Shown: positions 1 through 6,840 of the stretch, one piece after another
How the letters are laid out: each line of letters starts with the position of its first letter
Numbering within the stretch: position 1 is the first letter of the stretch
Origin: Eubacteriales Family XIII. Incertae Sedis bacterium
GTDB lineage: Bacteria > Bacillota > Clostridia > Peptostreptococcales > Anaerovoracaceae
DNA length: 26,597 nt
NCBI GenBank assembly: GCA_031278255.1
Contig: JAITKU010000126.1
Span: 1 to 26,597, forward strand
Direction: 5' to 3'
Position numbers and translations under genes: made by a program
The notes under the pieces: model-generated
The model's input: the letters and a program-made list of their open reading frames with translations, nothing else
What the model was told of the DNA's origin: nothing
Database searches by the model: none

Positions 1-43
1 GAACTCCCGCATCATAACCACGACGGACACGATGCTTGTGTAA
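1..43 (+). CDS. flgE: Flagellar hook protein FlgE, C-terminal end (partial)
   Basis: Only the last 13 codons are present, read from position 2 to the TAA at 41-43. They encode NSRIITTTDTMLV. An NSR(I/V)IT(T)xDxML ending is typical of the FlgE/FlgG family of axial proteins, whose C-terminal helix packs in the core of the hook or rod. FlgE is chosen because flbD follows directly and the flgE-flbD-motA-motB order is common in Clostridia. The usual few residues after ML are almost missing, so the tail is slightly short. FlgG or another hook-basal body protein cannot be excluded from so few residues. Confidence 0.7.
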   Translation, partial: NSRIITTTDTMLV

Positions 44-73
44 TTTATTCCCCTCAAGCGCTGAGGGTGGGAG

Positions 74-103
74 GGCGGCGCGGGCGTCCCCGCCCGCGCC
101 GCC
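74..103 (+). other. Perfect GC-rich stem-loop between flgE and flbD
   Basis: The arms at 74-86 (GGCGGCGCGGGCG) and 91-103 are exact reverse complements of 13 bp around the 4-base loop TCCC. A second palindrome, GTCCGCGGAC, follows at 104-113. There is no T-run after the stem, so this is not a classic intrinsic terminator. It may act as an mRNA stability or processing element inside the flagellar operon. Confidence 0.55.
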
Positions 104-141
104 GTCCGCGGACATTCGATTTTGAAAGGGGCGAGCAGACA

Positions 142-351
142 GTGATACAGGTCACGCGCATAAACAAGACAGACGTGTTTTTTGTCAACGAGGATCTGAT
201 AGAGTTTATCGAGGAAACGCCCGACACGATCATCTCCCTTTCCACGGACAAGAAAATCCTTGTCATGGAGTCCGCGGCGACGGTCATAGAGCGCATAAAG
301 GAGTCGAAGCGCGGCATCTGGCAGGGGCGCGAGGAACTGCTGAAGGGATAG
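142..351 (+). CDS. flbD: FlbD family flagellar protein
   Basis: This is a 69-residue protein of the small FlbD family, found between flgE and motA in many Firmicutes and spirochaetes. Its molecular role is not well defined. The GTG at 142 is taken as the start because the product then begins MIQVTRIN, as in the family, and AGGGG at 127-131 lies 10 bases upstream. The longer in-frame reading from 67 adds an Arg/Gly/Pro-rich stretch that is only the translated intergenic hairpin. Family hallmarks seen are the ELIEFIE-like segment (DLIEFIEETPDT), ISLSTDKKILV, and a C-terminal helix with VIERI. The short length matches the family. Confidence 0.85.
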   Translation: MIQVTRINKTDVFFVNEDLIEFIEETPDTIISLSTDKKILVMESAATVIERIKESKRGIWQGREELLKG

Positions 352-389
352 CGCCCGCGCCCCGGGGCGCGTCCCCCGCGCGGCGGGCG
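352..389 (+). other. Nested GC-rich hairpin between flbD and motA
   Basis: A 16-bp perfect palindrome (CGCGCCCC/GGGGCGCG) sits at 356-371. Arms CGCCCGC at 352-358 and GCGGGCG at 383-389 can form an alternative, wider stem. Like the hairpin ahead of flbD, it starts at a stop codon and lacks a T-run. It shares the octamer CGCCCGCG with that hairpin, so the two may be related intergenic elements. Confidence 0.45.
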
Positions 390-421
390 GCAATCATCAA
401 CTAAGGTGAAGGTGAAGAGCT

Positions 422-1198
422 TTGGAAATAACGACAGCCCTCGGAATCGCCATAGGCTTGGCGTGCATCGTGGCGACGATACTTCTGCCCGGGGCGAACA
501 TAAGCGACTACGTGGACCCCGCCTCCGTATTCATCGTGCTGGGCGGCGTGATAGCGTCCACGATCGTGGCTTACCCGATGAAGACGCTGAAAAACCTCAT
601 CAAGGTGATGTCCAAGGCGTTCAAGGCGAGAAAAATCGACCTGCCGAACGACATCGACATGATAATCAACGTCGCGAACGTCGCCCGCCGCGAAAGCATC
701 CTCGCCATAGAGGAATCCGTGAGGGAGCTGAACGATCCGTTTTTCCTGAAGGGCGCGCTGCTCGTCGTGGACGGCATAGACCCGGAGCTTGTCCGCGAGG
801 TCATGGAAATGGAGCTGTCGTACATAAAAGACCGCCACTCCGGCTCGCAGGCCGTCATACTGCAAATGTCGTCCTTCTCCCCGGCGTACGGCATGATAGG
901 GACGCTCATCGGGCTTATAAATATGCTCGGGAACCTCACCGATATGGACTCTCTCGGCCCGAACATGGCGATCGCGCTCGTCACAACGTTCTACGGCGTC
1001 ATACTGGCGAACCTCGTGTTCACGCCGATAGCGAAGAAACTGAAAATGATGGGCGACGACGAAATCCTGCGCGACGAGCTTCTGCTGGAGGGCATCCTGG
1101 CGATCCAGGCGGGCGAGAACCCGACGCTGATACGCGAGCGGCTTAATGCGTTCCTGCCCCATTCGCAGCTCGAAAAGCTCAAAGGCGAGGGCAAATAG
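422..1198 (+). CDS. motA: Flagellar motor stator protein MotA
   Basis: MotA is the 258-residue proton- or sodium-channel stator subunit that pairs with MotB and pushes on FliG. Translation starts at TTG 422, preceded by AAGGTGAAGGTG at 403-414. Starting here gives the family-typical N-terminus MEITTALGIAIG in the first membrane segment. Four membrane segments are visible: about residues 4-22, 33-51, 145-167 and 176-198. The cytoplasmic loop carries the ARRESILAIEE block with the charged residues that contact FliG. SPAYGMIGTLIGLI and LANLVFTPIAKKL hold the two conserved prolines. The gene lies 31 bases before motB in the flagellar operon. Confidence 0.96.
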   Translation: MEITTALGIAIGLACIVATILLPGANISDYVDPASVFIVLGGVIASTIVAYPMKTLKNLIKVMSKAFKARKIDLPNDIDMIINVANVARRESILAIEESVRELNDPFFLKGALLVVDGIDPELVREVMEMELSYIKDRHSGSQAVILQMSSFSPAYGMIGTLIGLINMLGNLTDMDSLGPNMAIALVTTFYGVILANLVFTPIAKKLKMMGDDEILRDELLLEGILAIQAGENPTLIRERLNAFLPHSQLEKLKGEGK

Positions 1199-1229
1199 GC
1201 CGGATGCGGCGAAAGGCTGGTGACAGGCG

Positions 1230-1985
1230 ATGGCGAGACGTAAGCGCGGCGGCGGGGGCGAGGACGGCGGCGGGGGCGCGAACTGGATGGATACATACGG
1301 CGACCTCGTCACGCTTCTGCTCTGTTTCTTCGTTCTGCTCTTCTCGTTTTCAAGCGTGAGCGCCGAAAAGTGGGAGGCGCTCGTCGGAGCGCTCTCCGGC
1401 ACGAGCGTCATGGAGGCCGCCCCCCCGCTTCAGGCGCCGGAGCTGGAATTCCTCGACGAAACGAAGGTCAGCCAGATGGACGAGGAAGACAGGATTTTCG
1501 CGGAGGCGAACATCTCCGCGCTGGCGAACACGATCGGCGGCTTCATCGAGGAGAACGGGATCGGCGTCGATATGTCCGTGAACCTCGACGACTACACGGT
1601 GACGATGCATTTTTCCGACAACATATTCTTCCGCTCCGGCGACGCGGAACTCATGCCGGAGTCCCTGCCGATATTGGACGGGGTCGTCGACCTGCTCGCC
1701 GCCGGCAGCGATATGCTGTCCATGATAAACATCGAGGGGCACACCGACAACGTCCCGATACATACCGCGAAATATCCGAGCAACTGGGAGCTTTCCACGG
1801 GCCGCGCCGTCAACACGCTCCACTACATCGCGGACACGGGCAGGTTTGATATGGACACATTCTCCGTCGCCGGATACGCCGAATACCACCCGATAGCGTC
1901 CAACCAGACAGAGGAAGGGCGCGCCGCCAACCGCCGCGTGGACTTCGTCATAGAGGCGAAAACGCATCTGCCTGAAAACTCGTAA
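1230..1985 (+). CDS. motB: Flagellar motor stator protein MotB
   Basis: MotB (251 residues) completes the MotA-MotB ion channel and anchors it to peptidoglycan. A basic, glycine-rich N-terminus (two GGGG runs) precedes one membrane segment at about residues 22-44. The ion-carrying aspartate is D25 in MDTYGDLVTLL. The C-terminal OmpA-like peptidoglycan-binding domain shows IEGHTDNVPI, NWELSTGRAVNTLHYI and NRRVDFVIE. Residues 55-110 form the plug/linker region. The product is complete and of normal length. The glycine-rich leader is unusual in composition but lies outside the conserved core. Confidence 0.95.
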   Translation: MARRKRGGGGEDGGGGANWMDTYGDLVTLLLCFFVLLFSFSSVSAEKWEALVGALSGTSVMEAAPPLQAPELEFLDETKVSQMDEEDRIFAEANISALANTIGGFIEENGIGVDMSVNLDDYTVTMHFSDNIFFRSGDAELMPESLPILDGVVDLLAAGSDMLSMINIEGHTDNVPIHTAKYPSNWELSTGRAVNTLHYIADTGRFDMDTFSVAGYAEYHPIASNQTEEGRAANRRVDFVIEAKTHLPENS

Positions 1986-1993
1986 AGGAACGG

Positions 1994-2422
1994 ATGACAA
2001 TGAAAAAGATGCTCCCGGTAATAGCAGCCCTCGCGATTGTCGCTGCCGCTGCGGTTTACTTCTTCGTGATACGCGGCATAGACGACGGCGCGGCGACACC
2101 CCTGCCCACGGCGGAGTACAGCGCCGGAACGTTCACGACGAATATCAAAGGCTCGTCGAGGTATCTTAAATGCTCGGTCGTGCTGACCGTGACGGACAAA
2201 TCCCCGGACGCCGTTGTGGCTCGCCTCTCGGAGGACGTATCGCTCCTGCGCCAGACCATCACGTTTGAGCTGTCGAGCTTTGAGGAGGCCGAGTTGCGCG
2301 TCGCGGATTCCGGGCAGGAGAACATCGGAGTCGTGCGTCAGCGCGTCATAGACTCCGTGAACGAGGCGTTCGGCATCGCGGAGGTGACGAACGTGCTCTT
2401 CACCGACTACGTAATTTCGTAA
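1994..2422 (+). CDS. fliL: Flagellar basal body-associated protein FliL
   Basis: FliL is a single-pass membrane protein that surrounds and supports the stator. The product has 142 residues. The start at 1994 is preceded by AAAGGA 5 bases upstream and lies 8 bases after motB. Residues 5-26 form an Ala/Val-rich membrane segment. The extracytoplasmic domain ends in VTNVLFTDYVIS, matching the FliL C-terminal signature (V..V.FTDFVIQ). Length, topology and position between motB and fliM agree with the family. Confidence 0.92.
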   Translation: MTMKKMLPVIAALAIVAAAAVYFFVIRGIDDGAATPLPTAEYSAGTFTTNIKGSSRYLKCSVVLTVTDKSPDAVVARLSEDVSLLRQTITFELSSFEEAELRVADSGQENIGVVRQRVIDSVNEAFGIAEVTNVLFTDYVIS

Positions 2423-2435
2423 GGGAGGACGTGAA

Positions 2436-3446
2436 TTGTCCGAGGAGATTTTGACCTCAGCGGAGATTGACGACATAATAGGGGCGCTCGCGGCGCCGGA
2501 AGCGCCGGCACCCGCCCGCCCGCGCCGGCAGGGGGAGGCGCGCCCTTACGACTTCCGCACGGCGGACCGCTTCCCGAAAGAGCAGATACGGACGCTGAAC
2601 ATCATATTCGAGGCGTTCGCGCAACTCTTCTCCACGCGCATGGCGGCGGCGGCGCGCGGCGGCGTGGAGTGCGAGCTGATCGGCGTAACGGAAGTGCCGT
2701 TCGGTGCCTATGTCGCCTCGCTTGAGCACCCGATGGCCGTGGCGGTGTTCAAGGCGCCCCCGATGGCGGGCAGCCAGCTCGCCGCGCTGTCCCCGGAGGC
2801 GTCGTATATGTTCATAAACAGGCTCTTGGGCGGGACGAGTCCCGTGCGGACGCTGACGAAACAGTTCACGGAGATAGAACTCGCGCTCATCCGCCGCATA
2901 TTGCAGGATATAGCGCATACGTATGAAGCGGCGTGGGAGAAGGTCATACGCCTCGCCTATCAGCATGAAAGGCTTGAAACCTCCCCGCAGTTCGTGCAGA
3001 TAGCGCAGACGGGGGACTCCGTGGCGGCGGTCGGGCTCGACGTGCGCATCGGGGGAGAGTCGGGCAAAATGTCCTTCTGCCTGCCCCATTCCTCCGTGGA
3101 ACCCATCGCGAAACACCTCAACACGCGGATGTGGTACGCGGCGGCGACGGTCGCGGAAAGCTCTCCGGAGCGCAGCGAACGAATACGCGCCCGCCTGTAC
3201 CGCACACCCATACCGCTGTCCGCGAGCTTCAACGAGACGGAAGCGTCCGTCGGGGACATCCTGACACTGCGCGCCGGGGACGTGATACGCCTTGGGCACA
3301 AGCTCGGGGAACCCGTGCGCGTCTCCGTCGCGCATATCCCGAAATTCCGCGCGAGCCTTGGGGAACGCGGCTCGCGGCGCGCGCTGCGTCTGACGGAAAT
3401 TTTGAAATCCGAAAACCCCGATCCCGATAAGGAGAACCGGAAATGA
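2436..3446 (+). CDS. fliM: Flagellar motor switch protein FliM
   Basis: FliM (336 residues) is the C-ring switch protein that receives phospho-CheY and sets rotation direction. TTG 2436 is the start: it gives MSEEILTSAEIDDII, matching the N-terminal CheY-binding motif LSQxEIDxLL, and AAGGGAGG at 2421-2428 is a strong ribosome site. The CheC-like middle domain covers about residues 45-230 (GGVECELIGVTEVPFGAYVA onward; FINRLLGG and FTEIELALIRRI are recognisable). The SpoA (FliMN C-terminal) domain covers about 250-320 (LSASFNETEASVGDILTLRAGDVI). The stop overlaps the fliN start (ATGA), so the two are translationally coupled. Confidence 0.95.
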   Translation: MSEEILTSAEIDDIIGALAAPEAPAPARPRRQGEARPYDFRTADRFPKEQIRTLNIIFEAFAQLFSTRMAAAARGGVECELIGVTEVPFGAYVASLEHPMAVAVFKAPPMAGSQLAALSPEASYMFINRLLGGTSPVRTLTKQFTEIELALIRRILQDIAHTYEAAWEKVIRLAYQHERLETSPQFVQIAQTGDSVAAVGLDVRIGGESGKMSFCLPHSSVEPIAKHLNTRMWYAAATVAESSPERSERIRARLYRTPIPLSASFNETEASVGDILTLRAGDVIRLGHKLGEPVRVSVAHIPKFRASLGERGSRRALRLTEILKSENPDPDKENRK

Positions 3447-3850
3447 CAAACGACGAACAGGAATACGTGGCATTCGACCCCTTTGGGGCGGAGCCGGCGG
3501 CGGAGCCCGTCCCCGCGGATTATGAGACGGCGGCGGCGGAGCCCGCGCCATATGGCTATGAAGAGCCGGCGCCCGGCGCCCCGCCCGCGAAAGAACCCCC
3601 GCCCCCGGCGGACGCGGAGAGCGGGATGGATCTCGTGCGCGACATCCCGCTCTCCGTCAACGTCGAGCTCGGGCGCGCGCGCAAGGAGATAAGCGAAATA
3701 CTCGAATTCGGCGTCGGTGCCGTCGTCGTCCTCGACAAGCTCGCGGGCGACCCCGTGGAGGTATTCGCGAACGGGAAACTGATAGCGCGCGGCGAAGTCG
3801 TCGTCATCGACGAGAACTACGGCGTGCGCATAACGGAGATCGTGCGATAG
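3443..3850 (+). CDS. fliN: Flagellar motor switch protein FliN (short form)
   Basis: The 135-residue product is the C-ring base protein partnering FliM. Residues 1-55 are acidic and rich in Ala, Pro and Glu, probably disordered. Residues 62-135 form the SpoA domain: DIPLSVNVELGRA, EISEILEFGVGAVVVLDKLA, DPVEVFANGKLIARGEVV and VRITEIV. It is the short FliN type. The CheC-phosphatase domain of FliY, common in Firmicutes, is absent. The ATG overlaps the fliM stop by 4 bases. metA begins only 3 bases after its stop. Confidence 0.94.
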   Translation: MTNDEQEYVAFDPFGAEPAAEPVPADYETAAAEPAPYGYEEPAPGAPPAKEPPPPADAESGMDLVRDIPLSVNVELGRARKEISEILEFGVGAVVVLDKLAGDPVEVFANGKLIARGEVVVIDENYGVRITEIVR

Positions 3851-3853
3851 CCC

Positions 3854-4831
3854 ATGCCCATAAAAATTCAGGACGGGCTGCCCGCGCGGGAAATACTCGA
3901 AAACGAAAATATCTTCGTCATGACAGAGCGCCGCGCGCTGCATCAGGACATACGTCCGCTGCGCCTTCTGATACTTAACCTCATGCCGGCGAAAATCGTC
4001 ACGGAGACTCAGCTCCTGCGTAAGCTCTCCAACACACCCCTGCAAATAGAGGTGGAATTCATGCGGATGGCGTCGCACACGGCGAAGAACACGCCGGCGG
4101 AGCATCTGCTGTCCTTTTATACGACGTTCGACGACGTGCGCGGGCGCTTCTTCGACGGGATGATCATAACGGGCGCGCCCGTGGAACTCCTGCCGTTTGA
4201 ACAGGTGGACTACTGGCGCGAGCTCTGCGGCATTATGAGCTGGAGCCGCCGCAACGTCCATTCCACGCTGCACATCTGCTGGGGCGCGCAGGCGGCGCTG
4301 TACTATCACTACGGCATCGCCAAGCGCGAACTCCCGAAAAAGATCTCCGGCGTGTACCTCCACCGCGTATTGAAACCGCACTCCCCGTTCTTCCGGGGCT
4401 TCGACGATGTTTTCGCGTCGCCCCACTCCCGCTTCACGGAAGCCCCGGCGGAGGACATAGCGCGTTGCGGGGAGCTTGAAATACTCGCGGGCTCGGAGGA
4501 AGCGGGAGTATTCGCCGTGAAGTCCGCGGACAGCCGCCGCTTTTTCATAATGGGGCACCCGGAATACGACGCGGACACGCTGGCGAACGAATATTTCCGG
4601 GATATGAAGGCTGGGCTTAACCCGGAGCTCCCGAAAAATTATTTTGAGAACGACGACCCGGCGCGTCCCCCGGCAGTCTCATGGCGGGCACCCGCGCAGC
4701 TCATGTATACGAACTGGCTGAATTATTACGTGTACCAGTCCACGCCGTTCGACATAGAGAAGATAGCGGAGGAGACGGGCTCTCCGGCGGACGGGAATCC
4801 GGCGGACTTTATGAACGGCGCGGGGATCTGA
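3854..4831 (+). CDS. metA: Homoserine O-acetyltransferase (MetA family)
   Basis: MetA acylates the homoserine hydroxyl, the first committed step of methionine synthesis. The 325-residue protein aligns without gaps to standard numbering: catalytic Cys142 in HICWGAQA, and His235 and Glu237 in IMGHPEYD. Glu111 (GAPVE) is the residue that biochemical work on Bacillus cereus MetA linked to acetyl-CoA use; enzymes using succinyl-CoA carry Gly there. Acetyl-CoA use is therefore predicted despite the frequent homoserine O-succinyltransferase label. The closest SD-like match, GGAG at 3835-3838, is 15 bases from the ATG, so translation probably depends on ribosomes ending fliN. There is no room for a SAM riboswitch directly upstream. 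The enzyme is cytoplasmic. Confidence 0.95.
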   Translation: MPIKIQDGLPAREILENENIFVMTERRALHQDIRPLRLLILNLMPAKIVTETQLLRKLSNTPLQIEVEFMRMASHTAKNTPAEHLLSFYTTFDDVRGRFFDGMIITGAPVELLPFEQVDYWRELCGIMSWSRRNVHSTLHICWGAQAALYYHYGIAKRELPKKISGVYLHRVLKPHSPFFRGFDDVFASPHSRFTEAPAEDIARCGELEILAGSEEAGVFAVKSADSRRFFIMGHPEYDADTLANEYFRDMKAGLNPELPKNYFENDDPARPPAVSWRAPAQLMYTNWLNYYVYQSTPFDIEKIAEETGSPADGNPADFMNGAGI

Positions 4832-4844
4832 GCGCGCCGGATAT

Positions 4845-4928
4845 GCGGGCGTGGTGGAACTGGCATACACGCAGGATTTAGGTTCCTGTCCGACAAGGTT
4901 GCGGGTTCAACTCCCGCCGCCCGCACCA
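4845..4928 (+). tRNA. tRNA-Leu (anticodon UAG), CCA encoded
   Basis: The acceptor arms GCGGGCG (4845-4851) and CGCCCGC (4918-4924) pair fully and are followed by A and an encoded CCA (4926-4928). The anticodon stem is CAGGA/TCCTG (4872-4876, 4884-4888) around the loop TTTAGGT, with the anticodon TAG at 4879-4881. A long variable arm, as expected for a class II leucine tRNA, spans about 4889-4900. The T arm is GCGGG-TTCAACT-CCCGC (4901-4917). It starts 13 bases after the metA stop with no promoter visible between, so it may be processed from the metA transcript. Confidence 0.96.
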
Positions 4929-5140
4929 TATGGCCGTTTGTACAACAAGCAGGCTGAATGAACGTTGAAATTACCTACCTTAACGAGCCCGAGTTATTGA
5001 AACGCAAAGCTGTCCGGAGTCAATCGCGACGTGCGTGCCGCCGCCGTCACTTTCGTCAGGATTATTGCATAAGGCTGCGCGAGTTGATCGGGGCTTTTCG
5101 CCCGGACGCCCTCTCCCCCGAAAACGGCGACTACGACCAC

Positions 5141-5290
5141 TGTCAAAAGGTGTACCTTTTGATAGCTTGGGTACGGGAACGATTATAACGCCGCCGCCCG
5201 TCTAAAGTCAAGCATTTTCTGCAAATATTGCATAATATTTATAGATTCCGACGTTTCCGGGGGAACTATCAAAAGGTACACCTTTTGATA
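5141..5290. repeat. Inverted pair of 25-bp palindromic repeats
   Basis: The left copy spans 5141-5165 and the right copy 5266-5290, separated by 100 bp. The right copy is the reverse complement of the left at 24 of 25 positions. Each copy is itself nearly palindromic: TCAAAAGGT, a 2-base centre (GT left, AC right), ACCTTTTGA. The right copy has perfect 11-bp arms (5267-5277, 5280-5290). Possible roles are a paired operator, a MITE-like miniature element with terminal repeats, or a recombination site. No flanking target duplication was recognised. Confidence 0.65.
5159..5189 (+). promoter_or_regulatory. Possible promoter overlapping the left palindrome
   Basis: TTGATA at 5159-5164 is a good -35 match and lies within the right arm of the left palindrome. 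TATAAC at 5184-5189 is a five-of-six match to the -10 box. The spacer is 19 bases, longer than optimal. A protein bound to the palindrome would cover the -35 box. The assignment is tentative. Confidence 0.3.
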
Positions 5291-5348
5291 ATCGCCACGC
5301 TCCAAGCGCACAAAACACCTTGCATAAATCAAACAGGAGGAATCCAAA

Positions 5349-6764
5349 ATGAAAAACCCGATGAAAAAACCAAACCCGAAAAGAAGCTCACTGTGTCTTG
5401 CCCTTGCCCTGCTGCTCTGCGCGTCGCTTGCCGCCCCCGCGCTTGCGGCGGATACGGATCAGGTGTTCGGCGAAACCATCAGCAATTATTATGCCGTCAG
5501 GAAGGACGGGAGCGTCTGGGAACTCAGCGCTTGGGACGATGCGTTTACGCCGCGTTATGTGATGGGCGACGTTCGCGTTTTGGCAGGTATCTTTGCAATC
5601 ACGGCTGACGGCAGTCTGTGGAACCTTGACGGCAGCTGGCAGTGGAAAAAAGACGGCACACTTGATACCTCCGCTTACGCTAAGTACAAGGAGAATATGC
5701 GGGCGGGGATACAGACCGATCCGGTAAAAGTTTTAGATGATGTGGCGGATCTGTCCATGGCGGCTTATTTTGAAGAGGGCGAAAGTTATTATACTTGTAT
5801 TGTAACGCAAAAGGACGGAACGGTTCGGTCCTTTGCTGTGGCTATGGACGCCGGGAAAAGCGTATTCGTTTATGATGGCGACGGCGAATATGTGTACGAC
5901 GAAACCCCCAGCGGCGGGGGTTCCGGCGGCGGGGGTTCCGGCGCGATTGGCTGGTGGGGAAATGTATACGGGCCGCTTACCGAGGGGGTTGGCAAATTTA
6001 CCGCCCTAAAGGATGAAGCGACAGAGCGGGAGAGAGCGGAAGGCATCGTTGCTCACAATATTTACGGATGTGTACTTTATGCTGATGGAAGGCTGGTAAC
6101 CATTCATCGGGAATTTGATGCGGAGAAGAGTGCGTGGATTGACCGCCCATATACGGTGGCGGAAAACGCCGTTCACATGAACGGCTACAGACTTTACATT
6201 GATTCAGACGGCGTTTTATGGTCGTATCAAAAGGAAAGCGATGAAATTGTCAAACATAAGATTCTTGACAACATCGCGCTGCCCGGTGAAAAAATATCCG
6301 GGCAGGTTGCAACGCCCGATCCCCTTCCCGGACCCCTCGCCGCCCGACCCACAGCCTCCACCGTCCTCGTGGACGGCGAGAGCGTCGCTTTCGACGCCTA
6401 CAACATCGACGGCAACAACCACTTCAAGCTGCGCGACCTGGCGTTTACGCTCTCCGGGACGGAGAAGCAGTTTGAGGTCGGCTGGGACGGCGCGACGGGC
6501 GCCATTGCGCTCACGAGCGGCAAGGCGTATACGCCCGCGGGCGGTGAGATGGAGGGCAAGGGCGCGGGCGACAAGACGGCGACGCCCACAACCTCCAAGA
6601 TCACGCTCGACGGCAAAGAAGTCAGCTTAACCGCGTACAACATCGGCGGCAACAACTATTTCAAGCTCCGTGATATCGGGGCGGCGTTTGACTTCGGCGT
6701 GGAATGGGACGGCGCGAAGAACAGCATCGTCATTGACACAGGCAAGGGCTACACGCCGGAATAA
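5349..6764 (+). CDS. Secreted protein with propeller-like repeats and two stalk domains
   Basis: No specific function is recognised. A signal peptide covers about residues 1-34 (basic start, Leu/Ala core, APALAA before the likely cut). Residues 44-295 contain at least five short repeats of the form (Y/F)xxxxDGxxW (around 47-60, 80-95, 148-163, 239-253, 280-294), resembling RCC1-type propeller blades. A natural SGGGSGGGGSG linker lies at 188-198. Two tandem copy-like domains at 335-396 and 414-471 share AYNI(D/G)GNN(H/Y)FKLRD, (V/E)xWDGA and a final YTP; this is the copper-amine-oxidase N-terminal-like (stalk) fold common on clostridial cell surfaces. AGGAGG lies 8 bases before the ATG. No sortase motif or S-layer homology domain is seen. 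Confidence 0.85.
   Translation: MKNPMKKPNPKRSSLCLALALLLCASLAAPALAADTDQVFGETISNYYAVRKDGSVWELSAWDDAFTPRYVMGDVRVLAGIFAITADGSLWNLDGSWQWKKDGTLDTSAYAKYKENMRAGIQTDPVKVLDDVADLSMAAYFEEGESYYTCIVTQKDGTVRSFAVAMDAGKSVFVYDGDGEYVYDETPSGGGSGGGGSGAIGWWGNVYGPLTEGVGKFTALKDEATERERAEGIVAHNIYGCVLYADGRLVTIHREFDAEKSAWIDRPYTVAENAVHMNGYRLYIDSDGVLWSYQKESDEIVKHKILDNIALPGEKISGQVATPDPLPGPLAARPTASTVLVDGESVAFDAYNIDGNNHFKLRDLAFTLSGTEKQFEVGWDGATGAIALTSGKAYTPAGGEMEGKGAGDKTATPTTSKITLDGKEVSLTAYNIGGNNYFKLRDIGAAFDFGVEWDGAKNSIVIDTGKGYTPE
5911..5942 (+). repeat. 15-bp tandem repeat encoding a Gly-Ser linker
   Basis: Two copies of a GGCGGGGGTTCCGGC-like unit lie in tandem. They encode the Gly/Ser linker that separates the second and third groups of propeller-like repeats of the secreted protein. 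Confidence 0.6.
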
Positions 6765-6840
6765 ACCGCATATCGTACCCGACTGAAAGCGGACATCGGG
6801 AGACGAACCCGTCCCCTTACATGTTCTGTTTCAGCAGCGA

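Larger units (their letters stand above)
4929..5348. other. Gene-poor spacer with palindromic inverted repeats
   Basis: No convincing gene lies between the tRNA and the secreted protein gene. A 76-codon open frame at 4958-5188 has no recognisable motif and runs into the first palindrome. Present here are the two inverted palindromes listed separately, three copies of TTGCATAA (5065-5072, 5228-5235, 5320-5327), and the ribosome site AGGAGG at 5335-5340 for the next gene. The stretch is visibly more AT-rich than the genes around it. Confidence 0.6.

Noticed and set aside
2457..4558. Long minus-strand open frames opposite fliM, fliN and metA
   Set aside because: Long antisense frames are expected in GC-rich coding DNA; the sense products match known families end to end and the antisense ones match nothing recognisable.
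4681..4881. Plus-strand open frame ending WWNWHTRRI
   Set aside because: It combines the wrong frame of metA with the 5' part of the tRNA and is a common false prediction.
4726..4929. Minus-strand open frame reading AGVEPATLSDRN
   Set aside because: This is the familiar spurious translation of the antisense of a tRNA gene; the tRNA-Leu structure explains it fully.
4958..5188. 76-codon open frame after the tRNA
   Set aside because: It has no recognisable motif and no good ribosome site, and its last residues come from the palindromic repeat.
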